A stretch of DNA of 42,984 bases, taken from Actinomadura bangladeshensis (GTDB taxonomy: Bacteria; Actinomycetota; Actinomycetes; Streptosporangiales; Streptosporangiaceae). How positions within the stretch are numbered: position 1 is the first letter of the stretch; each line of letters begins with the position of its first letter. A program made the translations under genes and the position numbers. Shown in pieces: positions 1-6,848 of this stretch. Below the pieces are notes generated by a model. It searched no databases, was not told the DNA's origin, and saw only the letters and a list, made by a program, of their open reading frames with translations. Where the stretch lies: positions 1 to 42,984 of the forward strand of contig NZ_SMJW01000037.1 of the NCBI RefSeq assembly GCF_004348335.1, given 5' to 3'.

Positions 1-506
1 GTCGGTGTCTTCGTCGGGGTCGGGGTCGTGCTGGAGAAGGCGAAGACCGCGCGGACCATGCGGCGGGGCGCGTTGGAGGCGTCCGCTGTGGCGACGACGC
101 TCAAGGGTTGTGCGGACGGCGTCGACATCGCCGACGACGGGATCCGGAGGGTGGCCGTACGTGCGGCCGGTCGCTCGCCCACATCGCCTACGGCGCAGCG
201 GAGTCGGTCACCGGAGGCGGAACGGGTGCAGCCGGGGTCGTGCCGCGTCCAAGAAAAGGGGCGGTCGGCAGTGAGGTGCAAGGTGGTGCCGTGCGCGACG
301 CCGTCTTCGGCGCGGACGCGGACCGTGTACCTCAGCGCATGGTCGCGTCCGGTGGCGGTGCCCTCAGCGGTCGTCAGGTCCAGCAGCAACCGGACGGCGG
401 GACGGCGCCCGTCCTCGACGGCCTCCGCGGCGGGGCTCACCAGCGTCAGCGGTACGGCCAGTGCGGCGCCGGCCGCGATCGCGCCCCAGCGGGTCCCTCG
501 GCGCAC
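1..506 (-). CDS. Secreted repeat-domain protein, N-terminal part (runs off the window)
   Basis: The minus strand is open from a GTG at 506 to the window edge, so only the first 168 codons are present. The start follows a G-rich Shine-Dalgarno stretch (GGGGGGAAC). Residues 1-28 form a signal peptide: a twin-Arg start (MRRGTRW), a hydrophobic core (AIAAGAALAVPLTLV) and a likely SPAAEA cleavage end. The mature part is rich in Thr, Ala and Arg and has two Cys about 9 residues apart (PGCTRSA, RLRCAVGD). This is the pattern of DUF11-like immunoglobulin-fold repeats in actinobacterial surface proteins. It ends in a Thr/Pro linker (TPTPTKTP), as found before a wall or membrane anchor. The DUF11-like assignment is inference from pattern; secretion is well supported. 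It is divergent from the IclR gene at 691. Confidence 0.6.
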   Translation of the reverse strand, partial: MRRGTRWGAIAAGAALAVPLTLVSPAAEAVEDGRRPAVRLLLDLTTAEGTATGRDHALRYTVRVRAEDGVAHGTTLHLTADRPFSWTRHDPGCTRSASGDRLRCAVGDVGERPAARTATLRIPSSAMSTPSAQPLSVVATADASNAPRRMVRAVFAFSSTTPTPTKTP

Positions 507-630
507 CGTTCCCCCCAGCGGTCTCCTGCATGGCTGCCAGGGGGGCGGCGCCGCGGCGCCGGGCACAGGGTTGTTATTGCCACGTGATCGCCGGGAGTAA
601 CGTGCAGCACTCCGGCAACCGCCCCTCTTT

Positions 631-659
631 CGTAGAGTGAAATCGGTTCTCCGTAGAAT
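631..659 (+). promoter_or_regulatory. Putative promoter/operator of the IclR gene
   Basis: Two CGTAGA copies start at 631 and 652, exactly 21 bp or two helical turns apart. The second runs into TAGAAT (654-659), a good -10 hexamer about 30 bp before the GTG at 691. IclR proteins often bind their own promoter, so the spaced repeats could be an autoregulatory site. This is inference. Confidence 0.35.
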
Positions 660-690
660 CTGGTGGGTTGCGAGGGAGAGGAGACCCGGG

Positions 691-1440
691 GTGGCGGAGG
701 CCGTTCGGTCGCTGGAGCGCGCGTTCGACCTGCTGGAGCATCTGGCGGACGCGGGGGGCGAGATGGCGCTGTCGGAGCTGACGGAGGTCTCCGGGCTGCC
801 GATGCCCACGATCTACCGGCTGATGCGCACGCTGGTGAACAAGGGGTACGTCCGGCAGGAGCCGTCCAAGCGGTACGCGCTCGGCCCGCGGCTGGTCCGG
901 CTGGGCGAGGGCGCGAGCCGGCTGCTCGGCACGTGGGCGCGGCCGGTGCTGGCCCGCCTGGTCGACGAGGTCGGCGAGACGGCCAACATGGCGGTCCTGG
1001 AGGGCGACGAGGCCGTCTACGTCGCGCAGGTCCCGTCCAAGCACTCGATGCGCATGTTCACCGAGGTGGGACGGCGCGTCCAGCCGCACTGCACCGGTGT
1101 GGGCAAGGCGCTGCTGTCGCAGCTGTCCGACCAGAAGGTGCGCGAGATCCTGGCCCGGACGGGCATGGACGCGCACACGCCCAAGACGTTCACCGATCCG
1201 GACGCGCTGCTGGCGGAGCTGCGGCGGATCCGCGAGCAGGGTTACGCGCTGGACGATGAGGAGCAGGAGATCGGCGTCCGCTGCGTCGCGGTGCCGCTGC
1301 CGGGGGCGCCTGCGCTGACGGCGATCTCGGTGTCCGGCCCGTCCGGGCGCATGACGCGCGAGGCCGTCCCGGGCGTCGTGCCCATCATGCGGGACGCCGC
1401 CGAACGCTTCGCGAAGGAACTGAGCCCCTCGACATCCTGA
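691..1440 (+). CDS. IclR-family transcriptional regulator (AllR-like)
   Basis: This is a 249-residue repressor-type regulator. The N-terminal winged helix-turn-helix covers about residues 3-65 (SLERAFDLLEHL, then LSELTEVSGLPMPTIYRLMRTL). The C-terminal effector domain covers about 80-245, with the family signature HCTGVGKALLS and the ligand-pocket segment DDEEQEIGVRC. The overall sequence resembles the AllR group that controls allantoin and glyoxylate metabolism in Streptomyces. No such pathway gene lies in the window, so the target is unknown. The GTG at 691 was chosen because GAGAGGAG lies 8-10 bp upstream and family members begin just before the SLERA motif; an upstream ATG at 637 would add an unconserved Trp/Arg-rich tail. 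It is followed after 48 bp by the sigma-factor gene, which has its own promoter. Confidence 0.9.
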   Translation: MAEAVRSLERAFDLLEHLADAGGEMALSELTEVSGLPMPTIYRLMRTLVNKGYVRQEPSKRYALGPRLVRLGEGASRLLGTWARPVLARLVDEVGETANMAVLEGDEAVYVAQVPSKHSMRMFTEVGRRVQPHCTGVGKALLSQLSDQKVREILARTGMDAHTPKTFTDPDALLAELRRIREQGYALDDEEQEIGVRCVAVPLPGAPALTAISVSGPSGRMTREAVPGVVPIMRDAAERFAKELSPSTS

Positions 1441-1451
1441 CGCGCGCCGGC

Positions 1452-1484
1452 TGTCAACCTTCCGCCGCCCCCGCCGCGTTGTAG
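1452..1484 (+). promoter_or_regulatory. Putative ECF-type promoter giving a leaderless sigma transcript
   Basis: TGTCAACC (1452-1459) and CGTT (1477-1480) are separated by 17 bp, matching the AAC...CGT form of ECF sigma promoters. The start point would fall at or within a few bases of the GTG at 1489, which has no Shine-Dalgarno sequence. Self-activation by the downstream sigma factor is inference. Confidence 0.45.
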
Positions 1485-1488
1485 CGCC

Positions 1489-1980
1489 GTGAACGAAACA
1501 ACGCACGACGACGCGTACAGCGCCTTCGTCGCGGCGGCATGGACCCGGCATTACGGGCTGGCCGTTCTCCTGACCGGCGACCCGCACCTCGCGGAGGAGC
1601 TGCTCCAGGACTGCCTGGTGCGGCTCTACGTGCGGTGGCGCCGCGTCTCGGCGGGCGAGCCCGACGCCTACCTGCGGCGCATGCTCGTCAACGGCAACGT
1701 CAGCCGCTGGCGGCGGCACCGCAGGGAGACGCTCACGGCCACCGCGCCCGACGGCGGTGCCGCGGCACCGGCGGGGCCGGACGACGAGTTCCGCCGCGCG
1801 CTGCTCGCGCTTCCGCAGCGGCAGCGCGCCATCGTCTTCCTGCGCCACTACGAGGACATGACGGAGAAGTCGGTCGCGGCGGCGCTGGGATGCTCCGTCG
1901 GAACCGTCAAGAAGCAGCATTCCCGGGCGATGGCGCGGCTGCGCGGCTTGCTCGGCGCGAAAGAGGAGGTCTCCCTGTGA
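1489..1980 (+). CDS. ECF sigma factor, SigE family
   Basis: This 163-residue group 4 sigma factor has region 2 at about residues 10-75 (FVAAAWTRHYGLAVLLTGD, then AEELLQDCLVRLYVRW) and region 4 at about 100-155 (LLALPQRQRAIVFLRHYEDM, then AAALGCSVGTVKKQHSRAMARL). It lacks the sigma-70 regions 1 and 3, as expected for the ECF class. The GTG start has no ribosome-binding site and appears to lie at the transcription start. The stop codon overlaps the GTG of the next gene (GTGA at 1977-1980), which carries a strong AAGAGGAGGT site. The two products are therefore translationally coupled and probably work as a sigma factor and its membrane partner. The signal sensed is unknown. Confidence 0.92.
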   Translation: MNETTHDDAYSAFVAAAWTRHYGLAVLLTGDPHLAEELLQDCLVRLYVRWRRVSAGEPDAYLRRMLVNGNVSRWRRHRRETLTATAPDGGAAAPAGPDDEFRRALLALPQRQRAIVFLRHYEDMTEKSVAAALGCSVGTVKKQHSRAMARLRGLLGAKEEVSL

Positions 1981-2789
1981 ACGTCCGGGATCAGCGGCTC
2001 ACGACGGCGCTCGGCTCGCTGGCCGGCGCCCCGCCGTCCCCCGCCCCGGTGGACGAGGTGCTGCGGCGCGGCAGGCGGGCGAAGCGGACCCGGCGGGCGG
2101 CGGTGCTCGGGGCGTCCACCACGGCCGCCGCGGCCGGCGCGCTGGCGGTCGCGCTCGCGGCCGGCCCGGCGTCCGGGACGGCCCCCGGCACGGCGCCCGG
2201 CGACGCGGACGGACGGACGAGCCTGGTCGCCGCCGTGGAGGCGACCGCCGCGACCAGCTTCAAGGTGGAGATGGCCAACACGATGCGGCAGGGCGACCGC
2301 CCCGCGCACGTCGAGCGGTACCGGGGGGCCTTCGACGCCGCGAAGCACCGCGGCTACCTGCGCGGGCCGCTGTCCGCGCGGACGGCACCGGAACTGCGGT
2401 TCATCGGCGGCAAGACCTACGTCCACCGCGGCGAGTGGAAGGAGGTCGAGGGCGGCTTCAGCGTGCTGTCGCGGGGCACGCTCGCCCCGGCGTCGCTCGC
2501 GGCCGACCCGGCGTCCCTGCTCAAGCGCCTGTCGACGCTCGGCAAGGTGACGTCCGCAGGCGGTGGGACGTACACGTTCAGCTACGTCCCGGCCAAGACC
2601 GGCGGGCCGCCCACGGGCGACCGCGTCACCGGGACCGTCACGGTCGCGGACCAGAAGGTCCGGCGGATCGAGCAGAAGACCGTCATCCGGTCGGCGACCC
2701 CCGAGATCGCCGACCGCGATCCAGTGCACTTCACGTCCGTGATCGACTTCTCCGGCTACGGCACGCCGGTGCACCTCGACCAGCCCTGA
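1977..2789 (+). CDS. Membrane-anchored partner of the sigma factor, lipoprotein-like sensor domain
   Basis: This 270-residue protein has a short cytoplasmic part with a basic stretch (RRGRRAKRTRRAA), one membrane segment at about residues 42-62 (Ala-rich), and an extracytoplasmic domain of about 200 residues. Such an N-terminal layout is usual for proteins encoded after SigE-family sigma factors. The outer domain (about 80-270) alternates beta strands and resembles the LppX/LprG fold of actinobacterial lipid-binding lipoproteins; no lipobox Cys is visible. A role as anti-sigma factor or envelope sensor is inferred from position. The GTG start is coupled to the sigma gene stop and preceded by AAGAGGAGGT at 1961-1970. 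The reading frame continues well upstream inside the sigma gene, but that part is out-of-frame shadow. Confidence 0.75.
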   Translation: MNVRDQRLTTALGSLAGAPPSPAPVDEVLRRGRRAKRTRRAAVLGASTTAAAAGALAVALAAGPASGTAPGTAPGDADGRTSLVAAVEATAATSFKVEMANTMRQGDRPAHVERYRGAFDAAKHRGYLRGPLSARTAPELRFIGGKTYVHRGEWKEVEGGFSVLSRGTLAPASLAADPASLLKRLSTLGKVTSAGGGTYTFSYVPAKTGGPPTGDRVTGTVTVADQKVRRIEQKTVIRSATPEIADRDPVHFTSVIDFSGYGTPVHLDQP

Positions 2790-2811
2790 TATCGGGTCTC
2801 ACCAATGCGCG

Positions 2812-2844
2812 CGCGGCGCCCTCGCGGTAGGCGAGGGCGCCGCG
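2812..2844. terminator. Bidirectional terminator hairpin
   Basis: A perfect 14-bp stem (2812-2825 with 2831-2844) and a 5-base loop lie between the convergent sigma operon and DUF1232 gene. Confidence 0.75.
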
Positions 2845-2877
2845 GTGCGTCGGTCGTGGTGCGTCAGGCGTGGTGCG

Positions 2878-3240
2878 TCAGTCGACGGGTTCGCCGACGA
2901 TGACGGTGGGGCGTCCGCCGCGCTCCCAGGTGACGAAGTCGCCCGCCGACCTGACCAGGACGGCGGCCAGCCACAGGGCCAGACCGGTGTCGTCGGCGAT
3001 GCCCGCGATGGGGATCATGTCGGGAATGGCGTCGATCGGGGAGACGATGTAGACCAGGCCCAGCGCGAGCAGGCCGAGCGTCCCGAACGACATGCCCTTG
3101 TACTGCCCGCGCAGGACCGCCTTGAGCATGCGCGGGACGGCGCGCATCCGCGTCCAGAGCCCCGGCGCGTCCGGCTGAAGGGTCTCGCTGTAGATCTGCC
3201 AGGCCTGCCCGGCGGCGGCCGCACTCCGCTTCCTGTTCAC
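2878..3240 (-). CDS. DUF1232 (YkvA-type) small membrane protein
   Basis: This 120-residue protein carries the DUF1232 core YIVSPIDAIPDMIPIAGIADD near its middle, followed by a hydrophobic stretch (GLALWLAAVLV). The family consists of small membrane-associated proteins without a defined biochemical role. The GTG at 3240 was chosen over the one at 3246 because GAGGAG ends 5 bp before it, whereas the earlier GTG overlaps the Shine-Dalgarno sequence. It is a single-gene unit facing a shared terminator with the sigma operon. An AT-richer stretch near 3290 (TAGATAT read on this strand) could hold its promoter. Confidence 0.85.
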   Translation of the reverse strand: MNRKRSAAAAGQAWQIYSETLQPDAPGLWTRMRAVPRMLKAVLRGQYKGMSFGTLGLLALGLVYIVSPIDAIPDMIPIAGIADDTGLALWLAAVLVRSAGDFVTWERGGRPTVIVGEPVD

Positions 3241-3490
3241 GAGCACTCCTCGTCGGAACGGTCAGGAGGGCGCGCCCCCGCGGCGCCCACGCATATCTAG
3301 GACGTGACGATCGCCGGAAATGTTCCCCCTCGTCGGGGTGACCTCAGGTGAGTTCTTCCTCACTCTCGCGGTCGACCTGCGGCGTTTCACGGCGTGTTGG
3401 CTGGCGTCCGCTGCCAGCATGTCCCCCACGGGCGCCTCCCCAGCACGACCGGCACGACCCGTCGAGCATCGCAGGAGCTGACGAACGGAT

Positions 3491-4438
3491 ATGAGCGGCG
3501 ACCATACGCACCGTCCCGTCCACGGCACCGCGGCGGGCGACCCCTACGTCGCGCTGCCCCCGACCGCGGTGGACGCGACCGCGTCGGGCCCGGCTCGGCT
3601 GATCGTGGCCTGGCCCGGCTTCGACCCGCCCCGCACGGCGGCGGCGCTCGCGGCGGCGGTCCCGATGACCGGCGTGCCGGTGTGGCGGGTCTTCCTCGAC
3701 CTGCCGGGACGCCCGTCCGGCGGGCTCGGCTCCGGCGCGATCCTGGAGACCGAGGCGATCGAGGCGTACTGCGCGGCGGTGGACGGCGCCGCCGAGCGGC
3801 TGCCCGCCGCGCTCGCGGACATCCGCCGCGACCTCGCGATCCCGGACGGCCCGGTGGCCCTGGCGGGCTTCAGCGCGGGCGCCGCCGCCGCGCTGCTGGC
3901 CGTGCTGCGCGGCGCCGTTCCGGTGCGCACCGCCGCGCTCGTGGCGCCCGTCGTCGCCCCGGCGCGGGCCGCGCGGGCCGTGGAGAAGCGGTCCGGCCGC
4001 GACCGGGACTGGACGGCCCGCGCCGCCGGCCTCGCCGACCGCCTCGACCTCGGCGCGCTGGCCCCCGACCTCGCCGGACGGGACGTCCCGATGCTGCTCG
4101 TCGGCGGTGCCAGGGACCGCGTCGTCCCCGCGCGGGAGGTCGCGTCCCTGCGCGACCTGCTGCGCCGGCACGGCGAGGGGCCGGTCGAGTCCACCACGTT
4201 CCGCATGGGGCACGCGCTGGCGGCCGAGCCCGGCACCGAGCCGCGCCCGCCGATCACCGAGGCCGTCCAGGTGGACACCGCCCTCACCGACTGGTTCCGC
4301 GACCATCTGGCCGACCCCGCGGAGCCGCGGGCGGCGGGCGCGGCGTCCGCGGAGGACGGGCGGCACGGGGCCTGGTCCGCGGCCGGGCAGGACGACTCGG
4401 AAGGGCTGCCCGGCGCCGTGGCCGGGCACCGGCGGTGA
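3491..4438 (+). CDS. Alpha/beta hydrolase family protein
   Basis: This 315-residue protein has an alpha/beta hydrolase core. The nucleophile elbow is GFSAGAAAALL (Ser near residue 133), the acid is the Asp in LLVGGARDRVVP, and the His is in RMGHALA. The order and spacing fit a dienelactone-hydrolase or prolyl-oligopeptidase-like enzyme, but there is no lid or signal peptide that would point to a substrate. The last 45 residues are Ala/Gly/Asp-rich and look unstructured. The ATG at 3491 has GGAG about 13 bp upstream, rather far, so the true start could differ by a few codons. It is a single-gene unit ending in a strong terminator. Confidence 0.75.
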   Translation: MSGDHTHRPVHGTAAGDPYVALPPTAVDATASGPARLIVAWPGFDPPRTAAALAAAVPMTGVPVWRVFLDLPGRPSGGLGSGAILETEAIEAYCAAVDGAAERLPAALADIRRDLAIPDGPVALAGFSAGAAAALLAVLRGAVPVRTAALVAPVVAPARAARAVEKRSGRDRDWTARAAGLADRLDLGALAPDLAGRDVPMLLVGGARDRVVPAREVASLRDLLRRHGEGPVESTTFRMGHALAAEPGTEPRPPITEAVQVDTALTDWFRDHLADPAEPRAAGAASAEDGRHGAWSAAGQDDSEGLPGAVAGHRR

Positions 4439-4445
4439 GCGGCCT

Positions 4446-4481
4446 CCGCCCGGCGGGCGCGGTCGAGCGCCCGCCGGGCGG
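4446..4481. terminator. Bidirectional terminator hairpin
   Basis: A perfect 15-bp stem (4446-4460 with 4467-4481) and a 6-base loop sit between the convergent hydrolase and RlpA-like genes. Confidence 0.8.
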
Positions 4482-4505
4482 GTGGATCGGCCGTGAACGT
4501 GCGGA

Positions 4506-5129
4506 TCAGCCGCGCGACAGGACCTCGTAGCGGACGGGGATCACGCCCGCGCCGGTGCCGCCGACCTTCTTCATCGCCGCCCTGGACAGGTCCAGGCAGC
4601 GGCCGCCCGCGTACGGGCCCCGGTCGTTGATGCGGACGACGACCGAGCGGCCGTTGTTCTTGTTCGTCACCCGGACCTTGGAGCCCATCGGCAGCGTCTT
4701 GTGCGCGGCCGTCAGCTCGCTCGGGTCGAAGGCCTCACCGCTCGCGGTCATCTGGCCCTCCCAGTAGTAGGAGGCCTCGCAGGAGCCCGACGAAAGCACC
4801 TTGCGGTCCTTCTTGTCGGTCTTCTTCTTCGGTTTCGCCAGGTGCGCGGCCTCGGTGTCGGACTTGGGCCGCTTCTTCTCCGGGGACTCCGTCGGCGACG
4901 GTTCCGGAGCGCGTGTCCCGCCGCGGCTCGCCCGCGGCGCGTCGGCGTTCGGCCGGCCCGCAAGCGGGTCGCCCGGCGGCCCGGTCTGCGCGGCGCGTGC
5001 GGATCGCGCGGATCCGTCGCCGTTGACGAGGGCGAACGCGCCCGCCGCCAGGACGGCGACGGCGGCTCCGGAGATGATCAGAACGGTGCGCAGGCGTGCT
5101 CGGAGAAGACGCCGGACAGGGCTACCCAC
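4506..5129 (-). CDS. RlpA-like double-psi beta-barrel cell-wall protein
   Basis: This 207-residue protein has a membrane segment or uncleaved signal at residues 14-35, a Pro/Lys-rich spacer at 45-112 suited to crossing the cell wall, and an RlpA-type double-psi beta-barrel at about 115-207. Hallmarks are ASYYWEGQMTASGEAF, LPMGSKVRVTN and the active-site region RINDRGPYAGG (Asp169), with two Cys (117, 178) that could form a disulfide. The family includes peptidoglycan lytic transglycosylases, and related actinobacterial proteins remodel wall during growth or germination. The GTG start is preceded by AAAGGA at 7 bp. Upstream is a gene-free leader of more than 300 bases with a candidate c-di-AMP riboswitch and a Crp site, control seen for wall hydrolases in actinobacteria. 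Confidence 0.88.
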   Translation of the reverse strand: MGSPVRRLLRARLRTVLIISGAAVAVLAAGAFALVNGDGSARSARAAQTGPPGDPLAGRPNADAPRASRGGTRAPEPSPTESPEKKRPKSDTEAAHLAKPKKKTDKKDRKVLSSGSCEASYYWEGQMTASGEAFDPSELTAAHKTLPMGSKVRVTNKNNGRSVVVRINDRGPYAGGRCLDLSRAAMKKVGGTGAGVIPVRYEVLSRG

Positions 5130-5158
5130 AGAGGAGTCCTTTGTTAGGGGACAGGGCC

Positions 5159-5293
5159 CCGGACGTCCGGCTCAACTCACGGCGTGCCCGGGCTGCCTCG
5201 CTCGGCCCCGGGTCCTCCGCCGACGCGGGCTCGCTCGCCCGCCTCCAGCGCCGCTCTCTCAGGCGCTCCGCGTCCTCGCGGTCCGGCGTCCGG
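5159..5293 (-). ncRNA. Candidate ydaO-yuaA (c-di-AMP) riboswitch in the leader of the RlpA-like gene
   Basis: On the minus strand a 7-bp closing helix pairs CCGGACG (5287-5293) with CGTCCGG (5159-5165), enclosing about 120 nt, a typical size for this class. Just inside the 3' strand the sequence GCACGCCGTGAGTTGAGCCGG aligns with the conserved GCACCCGACAGCTAACTCCGG end of known ydaO RNAs at roughly two thirds of positions. A GGAGGACCCGGGG block occupies the place of the conserved GGAGGAACCG. The downstream gene is a known target type. The match was made by eye and some conserved blocks are poor, so a covariance search is decisive. Confidence 0.5.
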
Positions 5294-5490
5294 TAAGTGC
5301 GGCTGGAAAAGCATCTTTACTTTTGATCTCTAAAGCGCCGCACAAGTCCTTGACCGTACGTTGCGTCCCGCGTGAATCAAGACGCAGGGCCCTGGTTTGT
5401 GGGGTTTGTCACCCTACTCTTTGCGCTGAGAAGTCGATCAACTCCGCACGGTAACTGCGTTTGTAGATCTTCTTTACTCGCCCTTGGCCA

Positions 5491-5506
5491 TGTGATCTCG
5501 GTCATA
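5491..5506. promoter_or_regulatory. Putative Crp-type operator (TGTGA-N6-TCATA)
   Basis: TGTGATCTCGGTCATA differs from the Crp consensus TGTGA-N6-TCACA at one position. It lies about 360 bp upstream of the RlpA-like gene start and 200 bp before the candidate riboswitch, inside an unusually AT-rich stretch likely to hold the promoter. Crp control together with a c-di-AMP leader is known for Streptomyces wall hydrolases. Binding here is inferred. Confidence 0.45.
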
Positions 5507-5531
5507 TAACAATCGCTTGCTCGGCAACGAA

Positions 5532-5576
5532 ACGGGGCGTCCCGCGGGTGCCGGCGGCACCTGCGGAACGCCCCGT
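5532..5576 (-). terminator. Terminator of the secreted-protein gene
   Basis: The arms ACGGGGCGT (5532-5540) and ACGCCCCGT (5568-5576) pair perfectly, with further pairing inside (GGTGCC/GGCACC). The hairpin sits 25 bp past the stop of the minus-strand gene at 5601. Confidence 0.75.
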
Positions 5577-5600
5577 GAGCGTGGGATGAGGAGGGATGCG

Positions 5601-6551
5601 TCACCCGCTGCCGGGCAGCGCGGGAAGCGCGAGCGAGGACACGTCGGGCATCGACAGCGGGCCGTCCGACAGCAGCCCGTCGGCCGGGCGCGCGGCCGGG
5701 TCCTTCGCCTTCAGGACGTCCACGACCTCGCCGACGCCCTCCTCCGTCCGGTCGAGGTTCGCGCCGGCCGTGTTCACGGTGTCGTTGGCCTGGCCGAGGA
5801 CGTCGTCGGACGGCAGCGGCGTGGCGCGCCGGTCGCGCGCCGGGAAGAGCATCGAGCTCACCGGCAGGTCGCCGGGCTGCGCGAAGCCGAGCGCGGACGG
5901 CACGCTCGGCAGGTCGGCGGGCACAGCGGCCGGCGCCGCGGCGGGCAGCGCCGTGCTCACCGGCATGCCGGCGCGGCGGGCGGCCGGGAGCGCGGGCGCC
6001 GCTCCGGCGAGCCGGCCGATCTCACCGCCGCCGAGCGCGCCGGCGACCTGGCCCGCGCCCCGCAGCAGCGCCCCGGTCGCCCCGCCCGGAACGGGCAGCG
6101 CGCTCTTGCGGAGGACGTCACCGCGCCTGCCCAGGCAGTCGCCCTTGGGCAGGCCGTCCAGCGCGGCCGCGCCGACGCCGGGCACCGGCGCCTCCGGGAG
6201 GCCGGCCGCGGTCTCGTTGTTGAGCGTCTTGCCCGGGTTCAGCTTGCAGCGGGCGGTTCCGGCGCGGAGCCCGGACGTGGCGGGCGCGACGCCGAGCGTG
6301 CGGTCGACGGTGCCGGTCACCGTCTCGGCGGTCCGGCCGGTGCTCTGCAGGACGGGGTCGGGGAGCCTCCTGGTCACCGGGTAGGCCGCGGCGGCCGTGT
6401 CGTAGAGGAGGGCGGTGGACGGGCCGGGCGCGGCGTCCGCGCGGGCCGCCGCGCCGAGCGCGGCGTTCGCGGGCGCGGACGCGACGGCGAGCGCCGCGGC
6501 CAGTGGAGCGAGGACGGCGGCGCCCAGCAGGCTCCTGGCTGTTCGGTTCAT
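5601..6551 (-). CDS. Secreted Ala/Pro-rich protein of unknown function
   Basis: This 316-residue protein has a clear signal peptide (MNRTARSLLGAAVLAPLAAA, cleavage near ASAPANA at about 30). The mature part is low-complexity, rich in Ala, Pro, Gly and Leu, with two Cys (ARCKLNPG, GDCLGRR) that may form a disulfide. No catalytic motif is visible. Secreted proteins of this composition occur in actinomycetes near the envelope, but I do not recognise the family. The ATG start is supported by a GGGGGAAG Shine-Dalgarno sequence. It is monocistronic, between a terminator at 5532-5576 and a gene-free stretch at 6552-6848. Confidence 0.7.
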   Translation of the reverse strand: MNRTARSLLGAAVLAPLAAALAVASAPANAALGAAARADAAPGPSTALLYDTAAAAYPVTRRLPDPVLQSTGRTAETVTGTVDRTLGVAPATSGLRAGTARCKLNPGKTLNNETAAGLPEAPVPGVGAAALDGLPKGDCLGRRGDVLRKSALPVPGGATGALLRGAGQVAGALGGGEIGRLAGAAPALPAARRAGMPVSTALPAAAPAAVPADLPSVPSALGFAQPGDLPVSSMLFPARDRRATPLPSDDVLGQANDTVNTAGANLDRTEEGVGEVVDVLKAKDPAARPADGLLSDGPLSMPDVSSLALPALPGSG

Positions 6552-6766
6552 TTCTTCCCCCGGGGTTTTCGGTTGTGACCCTGCACGTGTGTGTTGTGCG
6601 CCCGCGCGGCTGGCAAGAGCGGCGCACCGTCGAGCGGGGACATTAGTACAGCCCGGGGGCCCGCACGGCGAATTCGAGAATCACTTGGTAAACAGCAGAA
6701 AGATCTCCGGATCCGGTCGGGAAATCGACCGGGACGGCAAATGCGACAAGGTCCGAAAAACGGCGA

Positions 6767-6799
6767 AGCGGGGGCGTCCCCGCAAAGGACGCCCCCGCT
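6767..6799 (-). terminator. Terminator of the ferritin-like gene
   Basis: A perfect 13-bp stem (6767-6779 with 6787-6799) and a 7-base loop lie 50 bp past the stop at 6849. The rest of 6552-6766 shows no gene; it probably holds the promoter of the secreted-protein gene. Confidence 0.75.
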
Positions 6800-6848
6800 C
6801 CGGCCGGATGCCCGTACCGGCCCGCTCGGGCCGGCCGCCGGGGCCGGA

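Noticed and set aside
1..600. Three overlapping plus-strand frames at the left edge
   Set aside because: The minus strand there has a clear signal peptide and an open frame to the edge, which explains the region better.
574..1920. A 448-codon frame on the minus strand across the IclR and sigma genes
   Set aside because: It is antisense to two well-supported genes and is Arg/Ala-rich in the way caused by GC bias on the opposite strand.
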